Assembly: GCA_029776255.1 (NCBI GenBank)
Contig: JAKOTN010000113.1
Span: 1 to 64,000 of the forward strand
Source: Pseudomonadota bacterium
GTDB taxonomy: Bacteria; Pseudomonadota; Gammaproteobacteria; Burkholderiales; Rhodocyclaceae
DNA: 64,000 nt
Direction of reading: 5' to 3'
This document shows, piece by piece, positions 7,630-18,589 of this stretch (positions within the stretch are counted from its first letter, which is position 1; each line of letters opens with the position of its first letter). Below the pieces are notes generated by a model. That model made no database searches and was not told the DNA's origin. It worked only from the letters and a program-made list of their open reading frames with translations. Both the position numbers and the translations under genes were made by a program.

Positions 7630-8823
7630 CTACGCCATCCATCCAGCGGTGCGCGCCAAGGCAAAAACGCAAGCGAACATCGTCGCCGGCACACCCAATG
7701 CCTTGAGAATCATCGCGGAATAAAAATACAGATTGGGGTAAAGCTGCCGCACAACGAACGGTGGATCTTCCAAAGCCATTTTCTCCAGCGCCAGGGCAAG
7801 TTTGAACAGACGCTCTTCGGCCAGATCCAGTTCGGCAAGCACTTCGTGGAACACTTCGCGCAACAGGCTGGCGCGCGGGTCGGCGCGCCGGTAGACGCGA
7901 TGGCCGAAACCGGCCAGACGGAAGGTGTCGTTTGGGTCGAAGGCGCGGGCGAGGAACTCGGGCAGGCGCGAGACATCGCCAATCGTTTCCAGCGCGGCAA
8001 GACAAGCCTCGCTGGCGCCGCCGTGCGCCGGGCCGGACAGGCAGGCGATCCCGGCGGCGACGCAGGCAAAGGGATTGGCGCCGGACGAGCCGGCCATGCG
8101 CACCGTCGACGCCGAGGCATCCTGACCGTTGTCGGCATGCACCATCAGAACGCGGTTGAGCGCACGCACCAGAACCGTGTTCGGGTGGTAGTCCTCGCGC
8201 GGCGTGGCGAACAGCATGTGCATGAAATTGGCGACATAGCCGAGATCGGCGCGCGGACTCATGAATGGCTCGCCGATGGTGTATTTGTGGGCCATTGCCA
8301 GAATGGTCGGCATGCGGGCGAGAATGCGCTGAAAGCCCAGTTCGCGCCGTGCCGCGTCGGAGAAGTCGGCGGCGTCATGATGAAAAGCCGAGAGCGCGCC
8401 GACCACGCCAACCATCACCGCCATTGGATCGGCATCGCGACGAAACCCTTGGTAGAACTTCACCATCTGTTCGTGCAACGATGTCTCGCGCCGAATCGCG
8501 GCTTCGAAAGCCTGCCGCTGATCGGCATTCGGCAATTCGCCATTCTTCAGCAAATACGCCAGTTCAAGGAAGTCGCAATGCGTGACGAGTTGATCGATCG
8601 GGTAACCGTGGTGCAGCAACTCGCCGCTTTCGCCGTCTACGTAAGTGATTCTCGACTTGCAACTGGCGGTCGACTCGAATCCGGCGTCGTAGGCAAAACG
8701 CGCGCCTTGAACTCCCAAGGCGCGGATATCCAGGCACGGCGTGCCATGTGTCGGCACCAGGATCGGGAGCTGCACGGGCGGTTCGTTGCCAACACACAAC
8801 GTGGCCTTGCTTTCGGTGTTCAT
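7630..8823 (-). CDS. Degenerate citrate synthase paralog, prematurely stopped
   Basis: This 397-residue protein aligns with type II (GltA) citrate synthases from DIRALG through GFESTASCKSRITYVDG, LSGPAHGG, GFGHRVY and ADPRAS to ARTAGWMA, where TAG ends it about 33 residues early. The conserved active-site block ADHEQNAS reads ADNGQDAS, so the catalytic histidine (E. coli His264) is Asn232, next to Glu-to-Gly and Asn-to-Asp changes. His267 (equivalent to His305) and Asp315 (equivalent to Asp362) remain. The start is ATG at 8823. It is unlikely to make citrate: both a key catalytic residue and the citrate-contacting tail are lost. I infer a dead or repurposed duplicate, with the true gltA elsewhere. 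It lies between the ATP-grasp gene and a divergent glnD unit. Confidence 0.85.
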   Translation of the reverse strand: MNTESKATLCVGNEPPVQLPILVPTHGTPCLDIRALGVQGARFAYDAGFESTASCKSRITYVDGESGELLHHGYPIDQLVTHCDFLELAYLLKNGELPNADQRQAFEAAIRRETSLHEQMVKFYQGFRRDADPMAVMVGVVGALSAFHHDAADFSDAARRELGFQRILARMPTILAMAHKYTIGEPFMSPRADLGYVANFMHMLFATPREDYHPNTVLVRALNRVLMVHADNGQDASASTVRMAGSSGANPFACVAAGIACLSGPAHGGASEACLAALETIGDVSRLPEFLARAFDPNDTFRLAGFGHRVYRRADPRASLLREVFHEVLAELDLAEERLFKLALALEKMALEDPPFVVRQLYPNLYFYSAMILKALGVPATMFACVFALARTAGWMA

Positions 8824-9297
8824 GATCGTCTTCTTTCGCTTTTTCGAGAGTCCTGCAATTGAGATTCGCCGGCGCGCGAGCTTGAAGGCATGACGCGGCC
8901 AGCCTGTCCGCAATGACCGCGCCGGCGCCACCCCGCCAATCCGAGGCTCCGCATGTTTTCAGTCATCAAACCCCGCCCCAAGTTCATCCGTCGCCCTGTC
9001 CTGGGGCTTGATGGCGGCGTTGACGCACCGGCGTTGTGCGCCCGACCAAGCGATGCGGCGGAAGACAGTGGCGCCTATTGCCCGCAAACCCCGCCCTGAA
9101 GGGAAAAACCGCACCGGCGACGAGCGGCCGGAACCTTGCGCCGGCAGCAGACGACGAAAAGAGAGCAAGACACATGCCATTCGAAAACGCCGCGCGCACG
9201 GTTCTTGCTAGAACCTGCTTCTCTGTCGTAACTCTCGTCTTTGCCGGATGAACCAGCGATGGCGAATGGAGTGAAGGCGCATGCACAGGAGCAAAAA
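8824..9297. other. Divergent intergenic region, 474 bp
   Basis: No gene can be supported here. The open frames on both strands are GC-driven and overlap the conserved gene that starts at 9298. The region must hold the divergent promoters for the citrate synthase paralog and the glnD unit. I found no hexamer pair I would defend. Confidence 0.4.
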
Positions 9298-9663
9298 ATG
9301 AAGACACCGATGGTTTTGCCATGGCTGGCGCGCCGCGCGGGCGTGGACGATGGGCGCGCCGAGGCGTTATGGCGAATTGCGTGCCATCAGGCCGGCTGGA
9401 TGACCGTTGGACGAGACCGTTCGTCGTTTTGGGGAGCGGCCCTGCAACTCCTTTGCAATCTGCTGGCCTGCGAAAACCAGCGCATGCGCGCCGCCGCGTT
9501 CTGGCACCGGCTGGCGCCGACCATGGTCGCCGACCCGACAGGCGCCACGCGATGCGCATTTCTCGGGGTCGCCGGCGACCATGCGGTCGCGGCCGGACTC
9601 GCCTGTCTGGCCTTGCCGTGGCTGCTGGCGACCACTAGTCGCCGCAGGGCCATGGGACGATGA
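9298..9663 (+). CDS. Small protein coupled to glnD, function unknown
   Basis: This 121-residue protein begins [20 protein letters not shown]. An AGGAG ribosome site seven bases before the ATG makes the start convincing, although the frame is open from 9241. The N-terminal 60 residues look like a helical domain with conserved-looking Trp and Arg residues. A hydrophobic stretch near the C-terminus ([14 protein letters not shown]) may be a membrane anchor. Its TGA overlaps the glnD ATG as ATGA, so the two are translationally coupled. I do not recognise a named domain, and no function should be assigned beyond a probable link to glnD expression. Confidence 0.6.
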   Translation: MKTPMVLPWLARRAGVDDGRAEALWRIACHQAGWMTVGRDRSSFWGAALQLLCNLLACENQRMRAAAFWHRLAPTMVADPTGATRCAFLGVAGDHAVAAGLACLALPWLLATTSRRRAMGR

Positions 9664-12269
9664 AGATGACGGCACCCGCGAAGACAACCGCGCTGATCCC
9701 GCGTTTCAAGAGCGCCCTGCAAGAAGGACAACGGCTCCTTCGCGAGCATTTCGTCGCCGGTGGCGACGCGCCGCGCCTGCTGCGCGAACGCTGCCGATTG
9801 ATCGACGAATTGCTCGGCGCGCTGTGGCAGGCGCTTTGTTTCCCGCCCGATCTGGCACTGGTGGCGGTCGGCGGCTACGGTCGCGGCGAACTGTACCCGG
9901 CCTCCGACATCGATCTGCTGATCCTGTTGCCGGAGGTGCCGGACCGTTCGCTCAGCGAGCGGATCGAGCAACTGGTCTGCCTGTTCTGGGACATCGGGCT
10001 GGAGACCGGCCATAGCGTGCGCACCGTGGAAGAGTGCATCGAGGAAGCCGGCCGCGACATCACCGTGCAGACGGCGCTGATCGAGGCCCGCCTGTTGGCG
10101 GGCAGCGCGACGCTGTTCGACGGACTGGCGACGCTCCTTCGGGGCCACCTGGACGCACGTGCGTTTTTCCAGACCAAGCGCATGGAGCAGGAAGATCGTC
10201 ACCGCCGCTTCGGCGACACGCCATATAGCCTGGAGGCCAACTGCAAGGATGGTCCCGGCGGGCTTCGCGACCTGCACGGCATTCTGTGGATCGCCCAGGC
10301 CGCCGGCTACGGCAAGTGCTGGAAAGATCTCCAGCAACGCGGTTTCATCACCGCCGAAGAGGAACAGCTGCTGACGATCAGCGAGGATTTTCTGCGGCAA
10401 TTGCGTACCCGTCTGCACATCAAGGCCGGTCGCCGCGAGGACCGCCTGCTTTTCGAGTATCAGACGGCGCTGGCCGAACAACTCGGTTTTGTCGCCACCG
10501 CCAGCCGGCGGTCGAGCGAACAGTTGATGAAAGCCTACTACCGCACGGCCAAGACGATCACCCAGATCAACGTCATTCTGTTGCAGAACATCGCCGCCGC
10601 GCTGTTTCCGCCGCCCGACGAGCCGCCATTGCCAATCAACGAGCGCTTCCAGAATTCGCACGAATTCCTCGACGTGGTGCGTGAAGAGGTTTACAACGAC
10701 ACGCCGGGGGCGATTCTCGAAACCTTTCTGCTGTTGCAGCAACACCCGGAACTGAAGGGCATCAGCGCCAGAACCCAACGGGCGCTGTGGCGAGCGCGCC
10801 ATCGGATCGACGACGATTTCCGCGTCGATCCGCTCAACCGCCAGCGGTTCATGGATATTTTCAGACAACCACGCGGTTTGATGCAGGAAATTCGGCGCAT
10901 GAACCAGCTCGGCGTTCTTGGACGCTACCTGCCCTGTTTCGGACAGATCGTCGGTCAGATGCAGCACGATCTTTTCCATGTCTATTCCGTTGACCAGCAC
11001 ATTCTCCAGGTCGTGCGCAACCTGCGTCGTTTCACGATGGCGGAATTCGCGCACGAGTACCCGTTTTGCAGCCGGCTGATCAACGATTTCGGCGAACCCT
11101 GGATGCTGTACATCGCCGCGTTGTTCCACGATATCGCCAAGGGTCGCGGCGGCGATCACTCCGAACTCGGCGCTGTCGACGCACACCGGTTCTGTGTCGG
11201 ACACGGCATTGCCGCCGCCGATACCGAACTGATTGTCTGGCTGGTGCGCCAGCATTTGCTGATGTCCAGCGTCGCCCAGAAACAGGACGTTTCCGACCCC
11301 AATGTCGTTGCCCGTTTCGCCGCGGTCGTCGGCGACGAAAGGCATTTGGTCGCCCTCTACCTGCTCACCGTCGCCGACATCCGAGGCACCAGCCCGAAAG
11401 TCTGGAATGCCTGGAAAGGCCAACTGTTACAGCAATTGTTCACCGCCACTCGCCGTTTCCTGCGGTCGCGCGATACGCTGCCGATGCCCGAGGGCGCCAT
11501 CGCCCATCGTCAGCAGGAAGCCGTGCGGCTGATGCGTTACTTCGCCATGCCGGCCGATGTGCACGAACGCTTGTGGGAACAACTCGACACCGTGTATTTC
11601 CTACGCCAGTCGGCCGAGGAAATCGCCTGGCACGCGCGTGCCCTACAGTACAAGGTCGATAGCGAGCAACCGGTGGTCAGGGCGCGCGTCAATCCTCACG
11701 GCGCCGGTATCGACGTGATGGTGTACGCGCACGATCAGCGCGATCTGTTTGTGCGCATTGTCGGTTTCTTCAGCCGCGCCGGTTACAACATCGTCGACGC
11801 CAAGATTCATACCACCCGGCATGGATACGCGCTCGATACGTTCATGCTGCTCGACAGTGACGACCGGGATCGCGATCGTGACCGGCAAATGATCAGCTAC
11901 GTCGAACACGAGCTGCTCGAACGCCTGCTCCGTCAGTCGCCACCCGATGTGCCTGGCAGCGGCCGTGTCTCGCGGCAGGTGAAGCATTTTCCGATCCAGC
12001 CGCAAGTCAGCGTGCAGCCCCTGGTCAGCCTTGAAGCCGACGAAAGCGGCACGCTGTTCGTGCTCACCGTCGTCGCCGCCGACCGGCAGGGGTTGCTGTT
12101 TCTCGTCGCCAGACAGCTCGCCGAACACCGCGCCAATTTGCATACCGCCAAGATCGCCACCCTCGGCGAGCGTGTCGAGGACACCTTCCTGATCAGCGGC
12201 GAAACGCTCGAAGACAGCGTCGGCCGGGTTCGGCTGGAAACCGCACTGCTGCGGCAATTGCAGATTTGA
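9660..12269 (+). CDS. glnD: Bifunctional PII uridylyltransferase/uridylyl-removing enzyme
   Basis: GlnD senses glutamine and adds or removes UMP on PII proteins, setting nitrogen metabolism. The 869-residue length fits the family. The nucleotidyltransferase motif [11 protein letters not shown] with SDIDLLIL lies at 70-90 (metal ligands D83 and D85). An HD phosphohydrolase motif is at H490-D491 ([15 protein letters not shown]). Two C-terminal ACT domains sit near 690-750 ([20 protein letters not shown]) and 800-865 ([16 protein letters not shown]) for glutamine sensing. The ATG at 9660 overlaps the upstream gene's stop; a second ATG two codons later is also possible. A GC-rich hairpin follows the stop. 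Confidence 0.96.
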   Translation: MKMTAPAKTTALIPRFKSALQEGQRLLREHFVAGGDAPRLLRERCRLIDELLGALWQALCFPPDLALVAVGGYGRGELYPASDIDLLILLPEVPDRSLSERIEQLVCLFWDIGLETGHSVRTVEECIEEAGRDITVQTALIEARLLAGSATLFDGLATLLRGHLDARAFFQTKRMEQEDRHRRFGDTPYSLEANCKDGPGGLRDLHGILWIAQAAGYGKCWKDLQQRGFITAEEEQLLTISEDFLRQLRTRLHIKAGRREDRLLFEYQTALAEQLGFVATASRRSSEQLMKAYYRTAKTITQINVILLQNIAAALFPPPDEPPLPINERFQNSHEFLDVVREEVYNDTPGAILETFLLLQQHPELKGISARTQRALWRARHRIDDDFRVDPLNRQRFMDIFRQPRGLMQEIRRMNQLGVLGRYLPCFGQIVGQMQHDLFHVYSVDQHILQVVRNLRRFTMAEFAHEYPFCSRLINDFGEPWMLYIAALFHDIAKGRGGDHSELGAVDAHRFCVGHGIAAADTELIVWLVRQHLLMSSVAQKQDVSDPNVVARFAAVVGDERHLVALYLLTVADIRGTSPKVWNAWKGQLLQQLFTATRRFLRSRDTLPMPEGAIAHRQQEAVRLMRYFAMPADVHERLWEQLDTVYFLRQSAEEIAWHARALQYKVDSEQPVVRARVNPHGAGIDVMVYAHDQRDLFVRIVGFFSRAGYNIVDAKIHTTRHGYALDTFMLLDSDDRDRDRDRQMISYVEHELLERLLRQSPPDVPGSGRVSRQVKHFPIQPQVSVQPLVSLEADESGTLFVLTVVAADRQGLLFLVARQLAEHRANLHTAKIATLGERVEDTFLISGETLEDSVGRVRLETALLRQLQI

Positions 12270-12272
12270 ACG

Positions 12273-12300
12273 CCGCCAACCTCGCAACGCCGGTTGGCGG
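12273..12300 (+). terminator. GC-rich hairpin after glnD
   Basis: CCGCCAACC (12273-12281) pairs perfectly with GGTTGGCGG (12292-12300) across a 10-base loop, starting three bases after the glnD stop. No T-run follows, so it is not a canonical intrinsic terminator. It may stabilise the 3' end or act as a weak terminator before the next gene. Confidence 0.4.
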
Positions 12301-12380
12301 AGCGACGAGGCGTCCACGGCACGCTTCACATGGCCTGCTTATTGCTTTCACGCTTTTGAACATTTGTCCTGGAGTCGATC

Positions 12381-15300
12381 GTGTCCATTCATGTTGCCCT
12401 CAACCACATCACCCACTATCGCTACGATCGCCCGATCGCGCTGTCGCCGCAGGTCGTGCGCCTGCGCCCGGCGCCGCATTCGCGCACGCCCATTCTCGGC
12501 TACTCGCTGAAAATCACGCCGGCACGGCACTTCATCAATTGGCAACAGGATCCGCAAGCCAATTATCTGGCGCGGCTGGTTTTCCCTGAAAAAACGACGG
12601 AATTTCGCATTGAGGTCGATCTGGTGGCCAGCATGTCGGTGATCAATCCCTTCGACTTCTTCCCGGAACCCCAGGCGGCGACCTTCCCGTTCAGCTACGA
12701 GGACTGGCAGCGGGAAGAATTGGCGCCGTACATGCACCGCTTGCCGCCAACGCCTTTGTTCACCGGGTTCCTGAAAACCGTGCCGACCGCGCGGCGAAGC
12801 AGTGTCGACTTCCTGGTCGATCTCAACCGGCGCGTTCAACAGAGTGTCGGCTACGTCATCCGGCTGGAACCCGGCGTACAGACGCCCGAGGAAACGCTGC
12901 GGCTGGCGCGTGGCTCGTGCCGCGATTCCGCCTGGCTGCTGGTGCAGGTGCTGCGCCATCTCGGGTTGGCGGCGCGTTTCGTCTCCGGCTACCTGATCCA
13001 GCTCGTTCCCGACGTCAAATCGCTCGACGGGCCGTCCGGCACCGACCGCGACTTCACCGACCTGCATGCCTGGTGCGAGGTGTATCTGCCCGGCGCCGGC
13101 TGGATCGGCCTCGATCCCACGTCCGGCCTGTTCGCCGGCGAAGGCCATATCCCACTGGCCTGCTCACCGCAGCCGTCGTCGGCCGCACCGGTCACCGGCT
13201 TCACCGAAACGTGCGAATGCGCGTTCGAGCACCACATGAAAATCGAGCGTTTCCGGGAGGCGCCGCGCGTCACCAAACCGTACAGCGAGGACCAGTGGCA
13301 GGCGATCGAAACGCTCGGCCACCGGATCGATGCCGAACTGGTCGACGGCGATGTGCGCCTGACCATGGGCGGCGAGCCGACGTTCGTCTCGATCGACGAC
13401 CACGATGGCGCGGAATGGACCGTTGACGCCCTCGGGCCGACGAAACGTTTCCGGGCGGCCGAAATCTTCCGCCATCTGCGCGCGCATTACGCCCCGCACG
13501 GCCTGCAACACTTCGGTCAAGGCAAGTGGTATCCCGGCGAACAATTGCCGCGCTGGTCGCTGAACTGTTTCTGGCGGCGCGACGGCCAGCCGATCTGGCA
13601 CGACCCGGCCCTGTACGCCGACGAAACGCGCGACCACGGGGCCGACGAAGCGCTTGCCGGCCGTTTCCTGCGTGTGCTCGCCGAGCGTCTCGAGGTACGC
13701 CCGGACCACGTCTTTCCGGCTTATGAAGACGCCTTCTATTATCTGTGGCGCGAGCACCGGCTGCCGGTCAACGTCGACCCCTTCGATTCACGTCTCGACG
13801 ACGCGCTGGAGCGCGAGCGTCTGGCGAAGGTCTTTCGGCGGGGGCTGACCCAGATCGTCGGCCATGTCCTGCCGATCAAGCGCCTGCCGCGGGGCGGCTG
13901 GCGGAGCGGCCCGTGGTTCTTGCGCGCCGGCCGTTGCTATCTGGTGCCGGGCGACTCACCGATCGGTTATCGCCTGCCGCTGGACTCGCAACCCTGGGTC
14001 GGTGACAGCGATTACCCCTACATCCACGTTCCGGACCCGTGGCAGTCCTTCGCGCCGCTACGCGCCCATGCCGACCTCCGGGCGCAATTCGCCGCGGCAG
14101 GCGCCGAACACCTGAAGGCCGGCCAAGCCGTCGCCGGCGATCCGCCGCCGCGAGCGGGCGAATCGGCGGCAACGATCGTCCGTACCTCTTTTTCGGCGCA
14201 AGCGCGAAACGGCGTGCTGTACCTCTTCATGCCGCCCACCGACACGCTGGACGACTATCTCGAACTGGTGACCGCCGTCGAGGCCACCGCCGAGGCGCTG
14301 GCGACGCCGATCGTCATCGAAGGCTACGAGCCTCCGTCCGACCCGCGCCTAATCAATTTCCGCGTCACGCCCGACCCGGGAGTGATCGAAGTCAACATCC
14401 AGCCCTCCTCGACCTGGGACGAATTGGTCGACCGCACCACCCACCTTTACGACGCGGCGCGTCTCTCAAGGCTTTGCACCGAGAAATTCATGCTCGACGG
14501 GCGCCATACCGGCACCGGCGGCGGCAACCACTTCGTCTTCGGCGGCGCCACCGCCGCCGACTCGCCCTTCCTGCGCCGGCCCGATCTGCTGCGCAGCTTG
14601 ATCGGCTATTGGCACAACCACCCGTCGCTGTCCTACCTGTTCTCCGGCCTGTTCATCGGTCCGACCAGCCAGTCGCCGCGCGTCGACGAGGCGCGCAACG
14701 ATGCGGTCTATGAACTGGAAATCGCCTTCAGTCAGCTTCCCGCTCCGGGCGCCGAGGTCGCGCCATGGATCGTTGACCGGGTGCTGCGCAATTTGTTGAT
14801 CGACTCGTCGGGCAACACCCACCGCGCCGAATTCTGTATCGACAAGCTCTACTCGCCCGACGGTCCGACCGGCCGCCTTGGCCTGCTCGAAATGCGCGCC
14901 TTCGAAATGCCGCCGCACGCGCGCATGTCGCTGGCGCAGCAGTTGTTGCTGCGGGCATTGATCGCCCGCTTCTGGCGCACGCCTTACGCGCCCCCGCGCC
15001 TGGTCCGCTGGGGAACGGAACTGCACGACCGCTTCATGCTGCCGCATTTCGTGAAACAGGATTTCGACGACGTGATCGGCGAGTTGCGCGACGCCGGCTA
15101 CCCGCTGGAGCGTGAGTGGTTCGCGCCGCATTTCGAGTTCCGTTTCCCGCTGCACGGCAGCATCCGCGCACAGGGCGTGACGCTCGAACTGCGACACGCG
15201 CTCGAACCCTGGCACGTGATGGGCGAGCAAGGCGCGCCCGGCGGCACCGTGCGCTACGTCGACTCGTCGGTCGAACGCCTGCAACTGAAGGCCAGCGGAA

Positions 15301-15683
15301 TGGCTGGCGACCGCTACGTGGTGACCTGCAACGGCCGCGCCCTGCCGCTACGTCCGACCGGCGCGGTCGGCGAATTCGTCGCCGGCGTCCGTTATCGCGC
15401 CTGGCATCCGCCATCGGCCTTGCATCCGACGATCGGCGTGCACGCGCCGCTGGTCTTCGACTTGATCGACACCTGGACAAAACGCTCGCTGGGCGGCTGT
15501 CAGTATCATGTCGAACATCCGGGCGGACGCAACCCGGACCGCTATCCGGTCAATGCCAACGAAGCCGAGGGTCGCCGTCTGGCGCGCTTCACGCCGTTTG
15601 GACACACGCCGGGCACCGTTGAGGTCGCCCCGTCGCCCGAGAATCCCGGTTTCCCGTTCACCCTGGACTTGCGGCGGCCCTGA
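12381..15683 (+). CDS. Transglutaminase-like protein with DUF2126 C-terminal region
   Basis: This 1100-residue protein starts at GTG 12381 behind a CTGGAG ribosome site. Residues 1-290 form a transglutaminase-type papain-fold domain with beta-sandwich N-terminus: Cys180 in [11 protein letters not shown], His229 in [12 protein letters not shown] and Asp245 in WIGLDPTSG make the expected triad. Residues from about 300 form the long DUF2126 region ([48 protein letters not shown]). Proteins of this architecture are usually encoded with circularly permuted ATP-grasp and alpha-E genes. Here those lie 5 kb upstream on the other strand, so a shared pathway is an inference. No signal peptide is visible, so it is probably cytoplasmic. 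Confidence 0.9.
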   Translation: MSIHVALNHITHYRYDRPIALSPQVVRLRPAPHSRTPILGYSLKITPARHFINWQQDPQANYLARLVFPEKTTEFRIEVDLVASMSVINPFDFFPEPQAATFPFSYEDWQREELAPYMHRLPPTPLFTGFLKTVPTARRSSVDFLVDLNRRVQQSVGYVIRLEPGVQTPEETLRLARGSCRDSAWLLVQVLRHLGLAARFVSGYLIQLVPDVKSLDGPSGTDRDFTDLHAWCEVYLPGAGWIGLDPTSGLFAGEGHIPLACSPQPSSAAPVTGFTETCECAFEHHMKIERFREAPRVTKPYSEDQWQAIETLGHRIDAELVDGDVRLTMGGEPTFVSIDDHDGAEWTVDALGPTKRFRAAEIFRHLRAHYAPHGLQHFGQGKWYPGEQLPRWSLNCFWRRDGQPIWHDPALYADETRDHGADEALAGRFLRVLAERLEVRPDHVFPAYEDAFYYLWREHRLPVNVDPFDSRLDDALERERLAKVFRRGLTQIVGHVLPIKRLPRGGWRSGPWFLRAGRCYLVPGDSPIGYRLPLDSQPWVGDSDYPYIHVPDPWQSFAPLRAHADLRAQFAAAGAEHLKAGQAVAGDPPPRAGESAATIVRTSFSAQARNGVLYLFMPPTDTLDDYLELVTAVEATAEALATPIVIEGYEPPSDPRLINFRVTPDPGVIEVNIQPSSTWDELVDRTTHLYDAARLSRLCTEKFMLDGRHTGTGGGNHFVFGGATAADSPFLRRPDLLRSLIGYWHNHPSLSYLFSGLFIGPTSQSPRVDEARNDAVYELEIAFSQLPAPGAEVAPWIVDRVLRNLLIDSSGNTHRAEFCIDKLYSPDGPTGRLGLLEMRAFEMPPHARMSLAQQLLLRALIARFWRTPYAPPRLVRWGTELHDRFMLPHFVKQDFDDVIGELRDAGYPLEREWFAPHFEFRFPLHGSIRAQGVTLELRHALEPWHVMGEQGAPGGTVRYVDSSVERLQLKASGMAGDRYVVTCNGRALPLRPTGAVGEFVAGVRYRAWHPPSALHPTIGVHAPLVFDLIDTWTKRSLGGCQYHVEHPGGRNPDRYPVNANEAEGRRLARFTPFGHTPGTVEVAPSPENPGFPFTLDLRRP

Positions 15684-15760
15684 CCGTCGCCATCCCACGG
15701 CGGAGAAGCCAAACCGGCGGCGCCGCGACGACGCGACGCGGCCGGTGGTTCGGCGACCGC

Positions 15761-17401
15761 TTATTTCACGACGAGCAGGCTGTCGTCCCACTTAGCGTGT
15801 TTTTCAAAGCCGAGCAGGTTGGCAATGGTCGCGGCAATGTTCGACAGGCCCGCGGACGACGTCTGTCGCAGCCCCAGCTTGCCGCCAGTGACGTTGTCGT
15901 AAAGGATCAGCGGCACCGGGTTCAAGGTATGCGCGGTCTTGGCCTTGAAGGAACCATCTGGATTTTGCGCCGGCTGCTTGGTTTTTTTGTCGATTTCGTA
16001 CATCTCGTCGGCGTTGCCGTGATCGGCGGTAATCAGCGCCACGCCACCGAGCGCGTCGATGACCGGCAGGATGCGCGCCAGTTGCAGATCCACCGCCTCG
16101 ACCGCCATCGTCGCCGCGCGGAAGCTGCCGGTGTGTCCAACCATGTCGCCATTGGCGAAATTGCAGCGCAAGGCGCGGTACTGGCCGCTTTCTAGCGCGG
16201 CGATCATCGCGTCGGCGATTTCGGCGGCCTTCATCCACGGCCGCTGCTCGAAGGGCACCACGTCGCTCGGCACTTCCTGATAGGTTTCGCCGTCGAACTT
16301 GTTGGAACGGTTGCCGTTCCAGAAATAGGTGACATGTCCGAATTTCTGCGTTTCCGAACAGGCGAACTGGCGGAGACCGGCCTTGGCAAACCATTCGCCC
16401 ATGGTGTCGAGAATCGCCGGCGGGTCGACCAGGAAACGTTTGGGCAACTTCAGGTCGCCATCGTATTGCAACATGCCGGCGTAGGTCACTTTCGGCACTC
16501 GCCGGCGATCGAATTCATCGAACGCGGCGTCTTCGAACGCGCGGGTGATTTCGATCGAGCGGTCGCCGCGGAAATTGAAAAAGACCACCGAATCGCCGTC
16601 TTCGATCGTGCCCACCGGCCGGTCGCCATCGGCGACGATGAACGGCGGCAGATCCTGGTCGATGGTGCCCGGAAATTCCAAACGCAGCGCCCGCACCGCC
16701 GCCGAGGCGCTGGCGAACCGCGGACCTTCTCCAAGGACATGCACCTGCCAACCCTTCTCGACCATGCGCCAGTTCGCCTCGTAGCGATCCATGGTGATGT
16801 TCATGCGCCCACCGCCGGAAGCGATGCGGGCGTCGAAGCCGTCGCCGCCGACCTCGGCCAGGAAGGCCTCGAAAGGCAGCACGTAATCAAGCGCGCTGGT
16901 TTCGGGCACGTCGCGCCCGTCGAGCAGAATATGGACCCGCACCGTTTTAACGCCTTCTTCCTTGGCACGCAGAATCATCGCCCGCAGATGTTCGATGTGG
17001 CTGTGCACGTTACCGTCCGAAAAAAGCCCGATGAAATGGAGCGCGCCGCGTCCGGCCTTGGCGCCGGCGACGATTTCCCGCCACGCCGTGCCCTGCCACA
17101 GCGAGCCGGTGGCGATGGCGTCGGCGACCAATGCCGCGCCCTGGCTGTAGACCTGACCGGCGCCGATGGCGTTGTGCCCGACCTCGGAGTTGCCCATGTC
17201 CTCGTCCGAGGGCATGCCGACCGCGGTTCCGTGCGCGCGCAAGGCAATGTTGGGGTAATTGGCGAACAGTCTGTCGAGAGTGGGTTTCCTGGCGGCGGCG
17301 ATGGCGCTGCCGACATCGGATTTGGCGATGCCGTAACCGTCCATGACGATGGTGACGACAGGACCCTGGATTCCAGGGAAAGAGACGGATTTCTGGAGCA
17401 T
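15761..17401 (-). CDS. gpmI: 2,3-bisphosphoglycerate-independent phosphoglycerate mutase
   Basis: This enzyme interconverts 3- and 2-phosphoglycerate in glycolysis through a phosphoserine. The 546-residue length is in range. The metal site includes D21 (IVMDGYGIAKSD) and the ADHGNADEM block near the C-terminus. The nucleophilic serine is S72 in DEDMGNSEVGHNAIGAG. Substrate-loop sequences GLFSDGNVHSHIEHL and HILLDGRDVPETSALDY are present. I start at the ATG 17401, which follows AGGAAG. The open frame continues 53 codons further but only into arginine-rich non-conserved sequence. It is convergent with the DUF2126 gene and monocistronic. Confidence 0.96.
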   Translation of the reverse strand: MLQKSVSFPGIQGPVVTIVMDGYGIAKSDVGSAIAAARKPTLDRLFANYPNIALRAHGTAVGMPSDEDMGNSEVGHNAIGAGQVYSQGAALVADAIATGSLWQGTAWREIVAGAKAGRGALHFIGLFSDGNVHSHIEHLRAMILRAKEEGVKTVRVHILLDGRDVPETSALDYVLPFEAFLAEVGGDGFDARIASGGGRMNITMDRYEANWRMVEKGWQVHVLGEGPRFASASAAVRALRLEFPGTIDQDLPPFIVADGDRPVGTIEDGDSVVFFNFRGDRSIEITRAFEDAAFDEFDRRRVPKVTYAGMLQYDGDLKLPKRFLVDPPAILDTMGEWFAKAGLRQFACSETQKFGHVTYFWNGNRSNKFDGETYQEVPSDVVPFEQRPWMKAAEIADAMIAALESGQYRALRCNFANGDMVGHTGSFRAATMAVEAVDLQLARILPVIDALGGVALITADHGNADEMYEIDKKTKQPAQNPDGSFKAKTAHTLNPVPLILYDNVTGGKLGLRQTSSAGLSNIAATIANLLGFEKHAKWDDSLLVVK

Positions 17402-17760
17402 GATGGCTTCCTGGGGAAATGAAATGGTCGCGAAATGAACGTGATAACGTGCAACGGTCGTGAAATGTCGGTGCGGCGGCCGCCTCGAAAAGTGGGCACT
17501 GACGGTGAATCGGCGGCGTCGAAGGCAGTATAACGCAAGCCGGCCGCGGCGGTTCGGCACCCGATCATCATACGCCGGGCCCGTTGTCGCGGGGCACGTC
17601 GCCCGGCGTCGTCACCACCGGCGGGCGAACGATAGCAAAACGACGCGCAACGGGGTCGCGCGCCAGCGTCGGCCACCGCGAAACCATGCGGCGCCGACGC
17701 CGATCCGCCTTATAACAGCCGGCAGGCTGCTAGAATGCGCGTTTTTCGCGAAAGCCCGCC
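17402..17760. other. Divergent intergenic region, 359 bp
   Basis: This region lies between gpmI (minus) and uppP (plus). A minus-strand TATACT at 17527-17532 could be the gpmI -10 element. A plus-strand TAGAAT at 17731-17736 could be the uppP -10, about 25 bases before its GTG. Neither has a good -35, and no gene is supported in between. Confidence 0.35.
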
Positions 17761-18585
17761 GTGGACCTTCTTCTTCTGCTCAAAGCCTTCATTCTCGGCA
17801 TCGTCGAAGGCGTCACCGAGTTCCTGCCGGTTTCGTCCACCGGCCATCTGATCCTCGCCGGCGATCTGCTCGATTTCAACGACGAGCGCGGCAAACTCTT
17901 CGAAATCGTCATCCAGTCCGGCGCCATTCTGGCGGTGTGCTGGGAATATCGGGCGAAAATCGTCGACGTGCTGCGCGGTCTGCCGCGCGAAGTCGCCGCC
18001 CAGCGTTTCGCGCTCAATCTGCTGATCGCCTTCATGCCGCTGGCGATTCTTGGCCTGTTGTTCGGCAAGACGATCAAGAGCCATCTATTCAATGCGCCGG
18101 TGGTGGCGATGGCGTTCATCGTCGGCGGCCTGATCATCCTGTGGGCCGAACGGCGCCAACATCGCATCCGCGTCGAGACGGTCGACGCGCTGTCGGCCGG
18201 CGACGCCCTGTTGCTCGGCCTGGCGCAGGCGCTGGCCCTGATTCCCGGCACCTCGCGTTCGGGGGCGACGATCATCGGCGGCCTGCTGTTCGGCCTGTCG
18301 CGGCGCGCGGCGACCGAGTTTTCCTTCTTCCTGGCCATGCCGACGCTGATCGCGGCCACGCTTTATCAGCTTCATAAAGAGCGGGCGCTCTTGTCGATGG
18401 ACGATATCGGCATGTGGAGCGTCGGTTTCATCGCCGCGTTCGTCTCGGCGTTCTGGGCGGTTCGCGGGTTGCTGCGCTATATCAGCACCCACGATTTTTC
18501 GCTTTTCGCCTGGTATCGCATCGCTTTCGGCATCGTGGTGCTGGCCACATGGCAATTCGGCTGGGTTTCCTGGGCGGCGGGTTAG
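17761..18585 (+). CDS. uppP: Undecaprenyl-diphosphatase
   Basis: UppP (BacA) dephosphorylates undecaprenyl pyrophosphate at the inner membrane to recycle the cell-wall lipid carrier; the family gives bacitracin resistance. The 274-residue protein has about eight hydrophobic segments and the two hallmark motifs, [15 protein letters not shown] near residue 16 and [13 protein letters not shown] near residue 163. The start is GTG at 17761. The next gene follows after four bases, so uppP and yqiA are probably co-transcribed. Confidence 0.96.
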   Translation: MDLLLLLKAFILGIVEGVTEFLPVSSTGHLILAGDLLDFNDERGKLFEIVIQSGAILAVCWEYRAKIVDVLRGLPREVAAQRFALNLLIAFMPLAILGLLFGKTIKSHLFNAPVVAMAFIVGGLIILWAERRQHRIRVETVDALSAGDALLLGLAQALALIPGTSRSGATIIGGLLFGLSRRAATEFSFFLAMPTLIAATLYQLHKERALLSMDDIGMWSVGFIAAFVSAFWAVRGLLRYISTHDFSLFAWYRIAFGIVVLATWQFGWVSWAAG

Positions 18586-18589
18586 TCGG

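Noticed and set aside
8984-9559. A 191-codon minus-strand frame before glnD
   Set aside because: It overlaps the small gene at 9298, has an arginine/alanine-rich composition without motif, and lacks a ribosome site.
9387-11423. A 678-codon minus-strand frame inside glnD
   Set aside because: It is the antisense shadow of a clear glnD gene with complete motifs.
15684-15760. GC-rich partial repeats between the DUF2126 gene and gpmI
   Set aside because: Short complementary words exist, but no stem longer than six pairs with a T-run, so I do not call a terminator.
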